Assembly (NCBI GenBank): GCA_030340625.1
Contig: JAOPHQ010001137.1
Location: forward strand, 1-64,000
Direction of reading: 5' to 3'
Length of the DNA stretch: 64,000 nucleotides
From: Merluccius polli
Lineage: Eukaryota > Chordata > Actinopteri > Gadiformes > Merlucciidae
Program-made: the position numbers and the translations under genes
Shown here: positions 21,613-31,132 of the stretch, in pieces
Layout of the letters: every line of letters begins with the position of its first letter
Position numbering within the stretch: position 1 is the stretch's first letter
Notes under the pieces: generated by a model
The model's input: the letters and a program-made list of their open reading frames with translations, nothing else
What the model was told of the DNA's origin: nothing
Database searches by the model: none

Positions 21613-22650
21613 GTAAGTGGGGAGCTGGAGAAATTGAGTGAAATACAAACATTGGATAATAACGTTTCACAATTGACGAAATGTTTCACAACATACCGCA
21701 GGAAAAAAAACAAGAATTGTATGTTGCATGCATCTGATCATCTTTGGTTATAAATGGATGAATGAGCCAAGCTTGTTTCTGATTTCAGCATCACTTACCT
21801 AACCTGGCGGGTGGTCTACAGTAGCCTTGCCATAGCACTAACATGCATGCGGCCTTGCTATCCATTTACTTCCTCAATCAAAAGTCAACCTTAGATCATG
21901 TTAACCAGCCCAGACTGTTGATCCTAGTACCATGCAACATGTTTGTTCGGCTCTACCCAGCTGATGTGTTGTAGCAGGCCACACATCACTTTTAAAAAAC
22001 ATTTAATTTATTGGGCAGAATACCACTGCACCAGACAATGCACCATTCATGCAGACCTCAAGATCTCCAAATTACTTTTCCATCTGTAAGGTTTCCAGTT
22101 CAGCTGCAATCCTTGTGGTGTGGCAGAATTACTGGTAACTTCATTGTTTAGATTGCCTAATCCATTGCCCATTGCAAATAACAGAGATGCCACTATAACT
22201 TCATTGCCTAGATTACCCATATTCATTACAAATAACAGGGATGCGGCAACATTTTTCCACAATGAACACTCTCAGAGACTTGATGCCTTGTATGCCTTGG
22301 TAATCTCGCACATGATAATCACAAACGGGACGTGAAACTGTCCAAAACGGACTCTCAATGGTCTTGAACAAATGCTGAGTATACATACTCCTGCAGTACC
22401 TCCCATTTAGTCTCTATGGGGCACACAGTGCAGTCACTCAGCACTCACAACACTACACTCCAAGCTACTCCAATGGATACATGTTGCTGTTTGGTGGTAC
22501 ACCCTCTTCTCCCAAAAGCACTAATATTTTATTTGACATTTTTAGCAATGTCTGCTGCTACTCTGGGTTCCGGGGGGGGGGTGAATAAGCGATGCGTATT
22601 CACGGCAGAGTCTTTTTTTTACTGATCGGGCCGACACCTAATGCCGCAAC
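21613..22650. other. ryr2 intron, nothing recognised
   Basis: Contains a locally repeated TTCATTGNNTAGATTNCC motif at about 22140 and 22200 and an 8-9-base G run at 22571. No gene or known element recognised. Confidence 0.5.
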
Positions 22651-22655
22651 TACAC

Positions 22656-22682
22656 TGTCCACACACACACACACACACACAA
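22656..22682. repeat. (CA)n microsatellite
   Basis: Short (CA)n run within the intron. Confidence 0.85.
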
Positions 22683-22839
22683 TAACCCACAATACAACAC
22701 AATACACTACTAGCGATCTCCAACAATATCACTGGCCATCACCAAGCGCATTCATTACTAACCCCTACAGGTGTGTTGGTTCCCGCGATTGAGCCGCCCC
22801 GCCCCTTTTGTTTGCAGCCGATGGCAAGCCACACCCCCT

Positions 22840-23478
22840 TCACACCACATATCCACTCCACCGAACATAGGCCGGGAGCCCTCCGGCCAACAGCCAACTC
22901 CCCCTCTCTCCCCCCCCTTGCTCTGGCAAGCGGGAGAGGAAGTCTGCCACCACCATCTGCACCCCTGGCCTATAGACCATCCTGAATTTAAATGGCTGTA
23001 AAGCTAGATACCACCGGGTGATCCTCGCATTGGTGCCTTCATGCGGTGGAGCCACTGAAGTGGGGAGTGAAGGAGTCCGACCAGAGTATGAATGAGCGCC
23101 CCAAGAGGTAGTACCGGAGAGTGTCGCCCGCCAGACACTCTGACTCCACTGTGCTGTACCTATGTAAGAGCGGCACTCCCCACAGAGAGCCATCTAAAAT
23201 ACCATCTGACACCCTTTCGGATGAGGTTGGTCATGGGACTGGTCAGCTCAGTGAAGGCAGGAATGCCTTCACCTGTTTTTTGGTTTGAGGCTGCGGACAG
23301 ACTGCGATTGCCTTCGTCTTTTCTACCTGCGGCCGAACCTGCCCACCGCCGAAGTGGTACCCCAAATACCGTACCTCCCTCCGTCCAATCGCACACTTCT
23401 TTGGGTTGGCTGTGAGCCCCGCCCACCTCATTGACCTGATTGACCTGTCCCAGTGCAAAACATGCACTGGGACAGGTC
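22840..23478 (-). pseudogene. Ty3/gypsy polymerase relic
   Basis: Minus-strand frames recall gypsy pol. At about 23400-23260 the reading GLTANPKKCAIGRREVRYLG and then QTKKQVKAFL is the region between reverse transcriptase and RNase H. At about 23270-23220 ELTSPMTNLIRKG is the RNase H start. At about 23010-22890 TRWYLALQPFKFRMVYRPG and VADFLSRLPEQ is the RNase H end. The middle of RNase H is deleted and frames shift, so the copy is dead. No LTRs are visible and the 5' side is cut off at a palindromic junction with LINE sequence (23442-23478). Confidence 0.8.
23442..23478. repeat. Perfect inverted repeat at gypsy/LINE junction
   Basis: A 16-base arm GACCTGTCCCAGTGCA (23442-23457), five-base loop, and exact reverse complement at 23463-23478. 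It sits where minus-strand gypsy homology stops and plus-strand LINE homology starts. Confidence 0.95.
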
Positions 23479-24490
23479 CATAACATCCATAACCATCAAC
23501 CATTCTATCCTCCTCTCACGCCTTCAATACTCCCTTTGGCCCTCTCCTGGCTCAACTCTTATCTCTCTGACAGACATCAATACATCTCCATCAACAACTG
23601 CAAATCCTCCACTGCCCCAGTCACCCATGGAGTCCCCCAGGGTTCTGTACTCAGTCCCCTCCTATTCATCTTGTACATTCTTCCTCTTGATCAGAAACCC
23701 AACTCTACCTCTCCTCCAAAACCCTTACCTCAGCCACCCACTCCGCCCTCACTACCTCCTTTGCTGACATAAAATCATGGATGCAACTGAACTTCCTCAA
23801 ACCCAACTGCAATAAATCTGAAATCCTCATCATTGGCTTTCTCTCAACATCAATGGCTCCACTGTTACCCCCTCCACCCAGGTCTGCAACCTTGGAATCA
23901 TCCTTGACCCCGCCCTCTCGTTCGTACCCCACGTCAACCAGGTCACAAAAACCGTTCTCCTCAAGAACATTGCCCACCTCAGGCCCTCCCTGTCCTCTGC
24001 TGAAACACTCATTCACGCCCTCATAACTTCCCGACTACTGCAACAGAATCCTCTACGGTTCACCAACAAAAATTCTCAACAAACTACAATATGTCCAGAA
24101 CTCTGCAGCCTGCATGCCCCTGGCCTCCACAACTTCCACTAAATCCTACCACCTACAAAGCCATGAATAACGTGGCCCCTCCCTACGTCTCCAACCTCCT
24201 TCTCCACCCCTCATCTACCCGATCCCTCAGGTCTGCAAACACAACCACTCTCACAACCCCAAGGACCAAGCTCCGGACCTGCAGCGACAGGGCCTTTTCA
24301 GTTGCAGCACCCTCTCTCTGGGACATTCCCTTTAACCACACTCTAACCACCTGTCGGATGTGGTTAGAACACTCTAACCACATCTGACAGGTGAACACCC
24401 TGCCATCATTTAAACAGGCCCTCAAAACCCACCTCTTCAAGCAGGCGTTCAACAGTTATTGTGGTGATTCTGATCCCGCCTCCATGATTT
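23479..24490 (+). pseudogene. L2/Rex-type LINE reverse transcriptase fragment
   Basis: Plus-strand frames give YLSDRHQYISINNCKSSTA and THGVPQGSVLSPLLFILYIL (RT palm, about 23540-23690), then MQLNFLKPNCNKSEILIIG (about 23780-23840), then C-terminal pieces in several frames ending near PASMIS (about 24490). The YADD box is not readable and there are frame changes and stops throughout. A 3' fragment of an L2-clade LINE. A near-perfect hairpin at 24348-24393 interrupts it. Confidence 0.75.
24348..24393. repeat. Near-perfect inverted repeat inside LINE fragment
   Basis: A 21-base left arm starting CACCTGTCGGATGTGG (24348-24368), four-base loop ACAC, and its reverse complement (24373-24393) with one mismatch. 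The arm duplicates coding LINE sequence in inverted form. Confidence 0.95.
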
Positions 24491-24703
24491 CCCCCAAAAA
24501 AGTTGCTGTTCAGGTGCCACTGTAGCAATGTCCATCCAATAAAAGTTGGAGTCAAACAAGAGGAAAAAAAGGATTGGCTTTGCCTGTTCCCACCAGAGGC
24601 TAAAGCAATTTGCAATAGTGTAGCCAATGGGTTCTGAGATTGTAAGTACACCAACTCCTTCTTACTCCTCCTATGTCTCCTTTTTTTATCTCTTATGTTC
24701 TAG

Positions 24704-24839
24704 GAGATGATCAGCTTGGTTCTGGAGTGTATCGACAGGCTCCATGTTTACAGCAGTGCAGCCCACTTTGCCGAGATCGCAGGAAAAGAGGCTGGGGAGG
24801 CCTGGAAGTCCATCCTTAATTCATTATATGAGCTCCTGG
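24704..24839 (+). CDS. ryr2: ryr2 window exon 8 (RIH region)
   Basis: 136 bp. Reads EMISLVLECIDRLHVYSSAA, HFAEIAGKEAGEAWKSILNS and LYELL. LVLECIDRLHVYSSAAHFA is RyR2-type. Acceptor TATGTTCTAG at 24703, donor GGTTAG with GT at 24840. It ends one base into Ala. The first codon is GAG (Glu) where mammalian RyR2 has Gly. The acceptor is a tandem TAG-GAG, so an in-frame start 3 bases later is possible. Confidence 0.95.
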
Positions 24840-24841
24840 GT

Positions 24842-25554
24842 TAGTCGTCCTCATATCCACACACTTTAGTGAAGCTCGGGGGTATAGTTTGCGGGTGCCT
24901 GCTGTCAACCACGGTCACCCGTGGTTACGAGTCAAACAAAATAAACTTTGAATTTAAAGTTTTAATTGAAGTCACCTAATATTGCTTATTTAGGCTATGG
25001 TTCAAATTACAGTAGATTAATCTCAAGCAAGAAACACCATAACATTTTTCTCAATCAGCCCTGCGCTCGATTGGACCGAGTTAGCATTTGATTAGCATTA
25101 GTTAGCATTGACCGAGTTAGCATTTGAGGGTAAAATACACCATTTCAGCTTCTCCAAAGTAAAGAAAATTTAGCAATTCCACTCGAATCCTTGTGAAAAG
25201 TGAATCTAAAAACAAAAAACACATTGATTGTTTTAGGTGTTTAGGTGTGACAAGTCGCACAGGATGAAAGATAAATAAACTCAAAATGCAAAAATGCAAT
25301 TGCAATCAAAGCAAAATTATAGTTATGATGAGAGTTAAAGATGGTTGAAGAATGAGAGATTTTAAAATAAAAAGTCACCCACAGAAGAAAAGTAGAGTTT
25401 GGGAGACATTTGGAGACATAGTGAAAGAAGATGGTAGTGCTGGCTGTGATTGTGATGGCTGTAAATTACAATACGAATACAACAGCCAGAAGAGCAGGAT
25501 AACCAACACAGCCTAAAAATCAGTTTTGGGTTGTCCACAAGACCTGCCCGCGCA
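24842..25554. other. ryr2 intron, nothing recognised
   Basis: AT-rich intron with a small direct repeat of GACCGAGTTAGCATTTGA at about 25074 and 25108. Confidence 0.6.
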
Positions 25555-25555
25555 T

Positions 25556-26104
25556 TAGCCTGGCTAACACCAGACTAAATCACAAATGAGATGTAGTCTG
25601 GCGACCACCTATTCATTTTCCTGTAGAGGAGGCGTGGTTCCCGATCGTCCAGAGCCGTTTATTGGGCGCTACGAATGTCTATCATAAGCGTCTGTTCGTA
25701 GCTCTTAGCCAATCGTATCAATTATAACAGCGGTTAAAGCTAGCGAGTGAGTCCGGGAGAGGGCTACTCTCCTCGGACACGTTACTCTGAAGCCCCGGTG
25801 ACAGTCTGGAAGTGCGGATTAATAAATAAAATTAAAAACAGCGGTAAAAGCTAGCGTGTGTGTCCGGGAGAGGGCTACTCTCCTCGGACACATTACTCTG
25901 AAGCCCCGTATCAATGCGTACGAACGAACTACAAGCTTCCGTCTGTCGAATAGTACGCGTCATCGTCTTTCCGTCCCTCCTCGTTCTGTGATTGGATATC
26001 CACATTTCGCAAATTCTTGCAAGAGGAACCAACCACAGCCACCAGGCTGTCTGGCAGTTCGAAATTTCGAGCGCGCAAGGCAGCATGGGTATACCCAGGC
26101 TACC
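25556..26104. mobile_element. MITE with TAGCCTGG inverted termini, hosting a 185-bp insert
   Basis: The left end TAGCCTGGCTAACACC (about 25557) is mirrored by GGTATACCCAGGCTA at the right (about 26089-26103). The interior includes GATTGG/CCAATC-type motifs. A 185-bp insert (25723-25907) is flanked by an 8-bp duplication. Confidence 0.6.
25715..25915. mobile_element. 185-bp insert with 8-bp target duplication, made of a tandem unit
   Basis: GTATCAAT at 25715-25722 and 25908-25915 flanks 185 bp that contain about 1.5 copies of a ~111-bp unit (GTCCGGGAGAGGGCTACTCT at 25751 and 25862). No terminal inverted repeat is seen. The same unit appears in opposite orientation within the hAT element at 18567-19608. 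Confidence 0.7.
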
Positions 26105-27900
26105 CGCGCATCTTAACACACATCAACCTGATACGCCGACAGGCATGCACCAGCACACATCATTAAACAGCCACACGCCAACATATAGACACATACTGTA
26201 CCAGCACACATGGGCCCACATGACAATATAGGCACACATACACACAGAAACTAAATTAAATGAAACTTCTTTTACCTTATTTTTTAGAAGAAGCTTTTGT
26301 GGCAAGGACCACATTTTTTTCCAACAATATTACTAACAAAATTACTCCAATAAAATGTTGCTGTAGGAGTAGAAATTCTTTACCTAACGGACATTGAACT
26401 GGGTCAGGGGGCGACACTGACAAGGGCAGAGAGTGGTCAACATTCCTAAATAACATGCACACACCTGATGGAATAGCGTTATTGATATATTGTGCCTGGC
26501 AAGAAATTCTAAGTAGGTACAGTATCCCTTCTTTATTTAATAACTGACTCACTAGTATAATACCATTGTTTGACCATTTATCATAATATAATTACTTGTT
26601 ATTATATATAATGTTAGTTCCAAATATAACATCTGCGGAGAGACATTGTGCTTATAAATCAGCAAACATTGGATATAGATGCTGCGTTGACTGCTTCGGC
26701 CCGCTGCTATACATCACTGCCATATTGGAGAGGGCAAGACTTGCCTGTAAACGGGGGAGCTGCGTTTTTTCTGGATATAAAGCATTACAACGTTTACATT
26801 TCTCAACCGATTTCGACATTTTTATATTTAAGGGTTTATGATTTACGTTAAAAAAAGAACAGTTTTTACCCGCCCCCCGCTTACTTGTTTACAGGCCAGT
26901 CTTGGCCTCTCCAATATGATGGTGACATTGACGTATGATCCAAAGGCAAATGCAGCGTCTTTATATATGTTTATGCCCGATGTGTTTGAGTGGAATGCAC
27001 AAGTTGGCGTCACTACGAGCATGCACCCCTAGTGTATTTAGTGGATGCAGGGTAGGTAGGCACAGGATCTCTCTTGCCTGCTCTAGCCATATGCGAATGC
27101 TCGGGTGCAAAATAAACTAAGCCATACTTTTGAGCTTGCATCATAACAAATGAACGAAACGACAATGACTATTCAACATTTTAGAAGCTGAATGAATGAA
27201 AATGAACTAGAAAAAATAAAAAAGTAAAAAAATCACTTAAACTAGCGTCAACGTAAAAGGGACAGCAGGACAGGTATAAAGTTAAGAGTGGCTCTGTGTC
27301 CCTAGCACTAGCCGGCTGGCCCGACTATATTGTTTCCCATGTCTGCTAGTCTGCAGCTGGATAACATACAAGGAAAAGTCCAATACAATCAGATTTCCAT
27401 GAAAACATTCACCATTACAACACAGATCAATTTGGCACTAAATGAGGTACACAAAGTCTCCGTACACAACGCCAATGTGAAGGATACATTTCTGTGAGTT
27501 TTTCATCTGAATTATTTGGAAATATTGTAAAATACAAAATCTGTTCAAAATGGTTATTTAGTATCCCACATTTGTTGCAGTTGATGTATAATATTCACAT
27601 TGTTTTAATTATTGTATCTTTATTGAATTAAATGTGAGTCAAATGTGTGGCCTGAGTAGGTCTGTGAATCAGGTTACATGTGATGGCAAATTTAAGAAGG
27701 TAATACTTGTCTCTACAGTATATCAGGAACTCTGGTTGTAAGCTACAATTGATAAGTGTATGGGGATATTATATATAGTCTATCAGGATTTGAATATTCA
27801 GTGCCTATCCAGCAACTGACCTCACTGCACGTCACTGCTGTATACTATATATTGATATGTCCATTTTCTCTTCTGTTTTTTGCTAAACCCTGCCCTTTAC
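26105..27900. other. ryr2 intron, nothing recognised
   Basis: About 1.8 kb with several unsupported short open frames. I recognise no element or exon here. Confidence 0.5.
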
Positions 27901-27903
27901 TAG

Positions 27904-27999
27904 CTGCGCTCATTAGGGGAAACAGGAAGAATTGTGCTCAGTTTTCTGGCTCACTGGATTGGCTGATAAGCAGATTGGAGAGATTGGAAGCTTCATCAG
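27904..27999 (+). CDS. ryr2: ryr2 window exon 9 (RIH region)
   Basis: 96 bp. Two bases complete Ala, then ALIRGNRKNCAQFSGSLDWL and ISRLERLEASS, ending one base into Gly. Identical by eye to mammalian RyR2 in this stretch. Acceptor CCTTTACTAG at 27903, donor GTAAGT at 28000. Confidence 0.96.
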
Positions 28000-28215
28000 G
28001 TAAGTCTCCACCATGAATGTTGCTCTTGGGCAAACATGCTTAGGTGTTCCAGCAAAAGTAAGGGTAAGCATGTCACTTTCCAACAAACAAACAAGGCATT
28101 TCACCACATTGTTGGTTTGTTTAAAGTGTTCCATGAAGTAAGCCCAGAGGTTTCCCTTTTGTGAAATTGTTGTGCACTGCGGCACTAGACCTAGACCGGC
28201 ACTCGACCTAGACCG

Positions 28216-29135
28216 GTTACACTGTGTTTCTAGGTATACTCGAGGTTCTACACTTTGTTACTGTTTCTAGGTATACTTGAGGTGCTACACTGTGTTACTG
28301 TGCTTCTAGGTGTACTTGAGGTGCTATACTGTGTTACTGTGTTTCATGGTATAATGTAGTTCCTAAACTGTTACTGTGTTTCTAGGTATACATTAGGTGC
28401 TTCACTGCATTACTGTGTTTCTTGGTATACTTGAGGTGCTACACTGTGTTACTGTGTTTCTAAGTATATCTGAGATGCTACACTGTGTTACTGTGCGCGT
28501 CACACACCCCGGTCCGACGACCGACGGCGGGGGAGCGCGTAACACACCCCGGTCCGAAGACCGACGGGGGGGGGGCGGGGGCACGATCGTAACACACCGC
28601 CTCCGGTTGGGCCAAATTACTTTATTTTTTATTTTTATGACAGTCCTGGGCCGGCCCAAAGATGTGCATCGGCCCCCGATGGCCAGTCCACCCCTGGCGC
28701 TAATAAAAATGTTAAAAAGGAAAAAGCCCGAAGAGAAAGTCTGCAACTTTCAGCCCGATTGGACAGATGAGTTTGCGTTCGTGGAAAGAGCTGGGAGTGC
28801 GATCTGTTATGTAATGAGAAAATTGTGTCCATGAAACGATGCAATGTTAAACGCCACTTCGACACTCACCATGCACAATTTGCAGCAACATATCCTAAGT
28901 TAAATATCCAAACTTTTGCTTGTAACCGTCTTTATGTGACTCTTCTGAGATTTATTTATTTATTTTTGTAAAAGTGGCTCTCAAGGCAAAAAAGGTTCCT
29001 GACCCCTGTGCTACACTGTTACTGTGTTTCTAGGTATATTTAAGGTGCTATACTGTGTTACTGTGTTTCTCAGTATAATTTAGGTGCTACACTGTGTTAC
29101 TGTGTTTCTAGGTATACTTGAAGTGCTACACTGTG
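28216..29135 (+). repeat. 39-bp minisatellite built from a splice acceptor plus exon start
   Basis: About ten units of 37-39 bp. Each has ACTGTGTTTCTAG (the 3' splice site) followed by GTATACTTGAGGTGCTACAC (the first bases of ryr2 window exon 10). Junctions fall at 28233, 28270, 28309, 28348, 28385, 28424, 28463, 29033, 29072 and the genuine one at 29111. AG is kept exactly at 28233, 28270, 28309, 28385 and 29033. It is changed to ATG, TTG or shifted in the others. A hAT fragment (about 28498-29008) splits the array. The unit is 13 codons long and reads as the repeated peptide ILEVLHCVTVFLG in the exon frame. Confidence 0.93.
28498..29008 (+). mobile_element. hAT fragment with transposase N-terminus relic, left-truncated
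   Basis: The right end TTCCTGACCCCTG is the hAT terminus also seen at 33241-34109 (opposite strand). Its interior reads MLKRKKPEEKVCNFQPDWTD and FAFVERAGSAICYVMRK, like the start of GTF2IRD2/ZBED-type hAT transposases, and a later NVKRHFDTHHAQFAATYPK in another frame. The left side is two copies of a GGTCCGAAGACC-containing module with G runs, and the left terminus is missing. It interrupts the acceptor minisatellite. Confidence 0.8.
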
Positions 29136-29230
29136 TACTGGTGGAAAGTCCCGAGGCCCTCAATCTCATCAAAGAGGGACACATCAAGTCCATTATTTCT
29201 CTGTTGGACAAACACGGACGCAACTATAAG
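29112..29230 (+). CDS. ryr2: ryr2 window exon 10 (RIH region)
   Basis: 119 bp. Two bases complete Gly, then ILEVLHCVLVESPEALNLIK and EGHIKSIISLLDKHGRNYK. Acceptor ACTGTGTTTCTAG at 29111, donor GTGGAC at 29231, poor beyond GT. Ends in phase 0. Its first ~25 bases and acceptor are the parent of the upstream 39-bp array. The true site is the last one of the ladder and the only one followed by the conserved VLVESPEALN coding sequence. Confidence 0.95.
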
Positions 29231-29696
29231 GTGGACAGGTTTGATTGCATGGAATGCCCATGTATAATGCCTTGTACATACCAGTTGCATAGAAAGTTGA
29301 TGATGCATAATTTTTCAGATTGATTATTGCCCAGAGCAATAATCAAAGTTGTCTTCAATATTGTTCTCATTGTGGTTTTTCTTTGCATGCGGGTCTAAAA
29401 ACACAAAGCAATCCCTTCTGCAACGCAAGGCTTATGCTGCGTTGCATTGGGAAATTAATGGACTACCTGTGAACTACTATGCAACCAGTATGTACAAGAC
29501 ATAACACCTAAGGCTTTTGACAGCAAGTCTGTTTGTTAGTTCAGTGGGATGGACCTTGGAGGCTCCATGACAATCATGTCAGGTTCTGTTTCTTGCACCC
29601 CATGAAAGCATTTTTCATACTTCTGTTGTGAGCCGCAGCCAGAGCCCAACTCACCTTCTACCAGTTACTAGTCACTAATAAATGATCAACAAGATA

Positions 29697-29698
<2 letters not shown>

Positions 29699-29771
<73 letters not shown>
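29699..29771. repeat. (TG)36 tract forming the acceptor region of window exon 11
   Basis: An uninterrupted TG dinucleotide run ends seven bases before the AG of the acceptor (TACACCAG). It takes the place of a polypyrimidine tract. Confidence 0.97.
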
Positions 29772-29773
<2 letters not shown>

Positions 29774-29778
29774 ACCAG

Positions 29779-29912
29779 GTACTAGACGTGCTGTGCTCCC
29801 TGTGTGTGTGTCATGGTGTGGCAGTGCGCTCTAACCAGAATCTGATCTGTGACAACCTCCTGCCTGGCAGAGACCTCCTACTGCAGACCAGACTGGTTAA
29901 CCATGTTAGCAG
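29779..29912 (+). CDS. ryr2: ryr2 window exon 11 (RIH region)
   Basis: 134 bp. Reads VLDVLCSLCVCHGVAVRSNQ, NLICDNLLPGRDLLLQTRLV and NHVS and part of a final Ser. RyR2-type at LICDNLLPGRDLLLQTRLVNHV. Acceptor TACACCAG at 29778 after (TG)36, donor GTACAC at 29913 leading straight into (AC)37. Ends two bases into Ser. 134 is not a multiple of 3, so skipping would shift the frame. Confidence 0.95.

Positions 29913-29914
<2 letters not shown>

Positions 29915-29988
<74 letters not shown>
29915..29988. repeat. (AC)37 tract overlapping the donor of window exon 11
   Basis: A pure AC run starts three bases into the 128-bp intron. It is complementary in RNA to the (TG)36 tract on the other side of the exon. 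Confidence 0.97.
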
Positions 29989-29991
<3 letters not shown>

Positions 29992-30040
29992 CCAATCAAA
30001 GAAACGTAGAAAAGTTAATAAAATGTCCACTCTTCTGCAG

Positions 30041-30282
30041 CATGCGTCCTAACATCTTCCTGGGCGTAAGCGACGGCTCTGCACAGTACAGGAAGTGGTA
30101 CTACGAACTCATCGTGGACCAAGTGCTGCCATTTGTCACGGCCGAGGCAACCCACATCCGCGTGGGCTGGGCCAGCACCGACGGCTACGCCCCTTACCCC
30201 GGTGGGGGGGAGGGGTGGGGTTGCAACGGTGCTGGCGACGACCTCTACTCCTACAGCTTCGATGGACTCCACCTGTGGTCAG
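30041..30282 (+). CDS. ryr2: ryr2 window exon 12 (SPRY1 domain)
   Basis: 242 bp. One base completes Ser, then MRPNIFLGVSDGSAQYRKWY, YELIVDQVLPFVTAEATHIR, VGWASTDGYAPYPGGGEGWG, CNGAGDDLYSYSFDGLHLWS. This is the first half of SPRY1, with the conserved RVGWA, PYPGGGE.WG and GDDL.SY.FDGLHLW motifs. Acceptor TCTTCTGCAG at 30040, donor GTGAGG at 30283. It ends one base into Gly, and the next exon is 28.8 kb away. Confidence 0.96.
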
Positions 30283-31132
30283 GTGAGGCGCCGAGTCCAC
30301 CTGGCAACCCCAGTACCTTCCTACCTGCATACCTACCTGTCTATCTAGTGCGCTATCTACACAGTACAAATAAATCATAATTTAGTGTATTGCAAGAAAG
30401 GCAATCTTTTTATAAAGGATAAGGGGCAATAGTCCTTCACGCACACACACACATGTATCTGTGTGTTTACTCTTATTCGTAAAAATGCATCATTATGAAT
30501 GAATGTACTGAATTAAATTAATTACTGACACATGTGCTTTGGTACCAAATTTGATCGCTAACTGATGGATAAGACAAAGACCGTCCAGGCAGAACCCTCC
30601 AAGAACAGGGAATTATAACTATATAAGTATATAAGTAAAATACATGATTGTGATATTAAGGTAACCTTCATTGATTGATCTTTTCCATCAAACTTAACCC
30701 AAATTAAAACTACAGAAGATTATAATGAGATATAATGATAGATGCACAGTAACTAGTAAAAAAATCACAATTACCTCAGTGTTATCTAAATAGGTGAACG
30801 TTGGTTAGAATCAAATGAAGAACATGCCAGATTAACTCTGTTTCCTAAAGTGGGAGATGGGATTACAGGGATAATTGAATGTATTATAGTGAGTATTATA
30901 GTGAGTATTATTGTATTATTATAAAGCTCCAATTACAGACTGTACAAAAACAAAACACAGGCAGAACAATTAGAAATGTGTTGCACACGAGAGTTGTAAA
31001 AAAATATTAACTGCTGTTACAATTTAAATGACTGCGCGTGTGCCACTGTTAGCTGGTCTTTGCTGTGACGGAAAATTGATCAAAATTTAACCAGCTGTAA
31101 AAGAACGACAGACACCCCCCTGATTGGTCCTG
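30283..31132. other. Start of the 28.8-kb ryr2 intron, nothing recognised
   Basis: AT-rich sequence with a short (CA)n near 30440 and no recognised element. Confidence 0.6.

Noticed and set aside
28397..28834. 145-codon frame starting MLHCITVFLGILEVLHCVTV
   Set aside because: Read-through of the 39-bp acceptor repeat into the hAT fragment; not a gene.
29698..30009. 103-codon frame with CV and TH repeats
   Set aside because: (TG)n and (AC)n read through exon 11; only 29779-29912 is coding.
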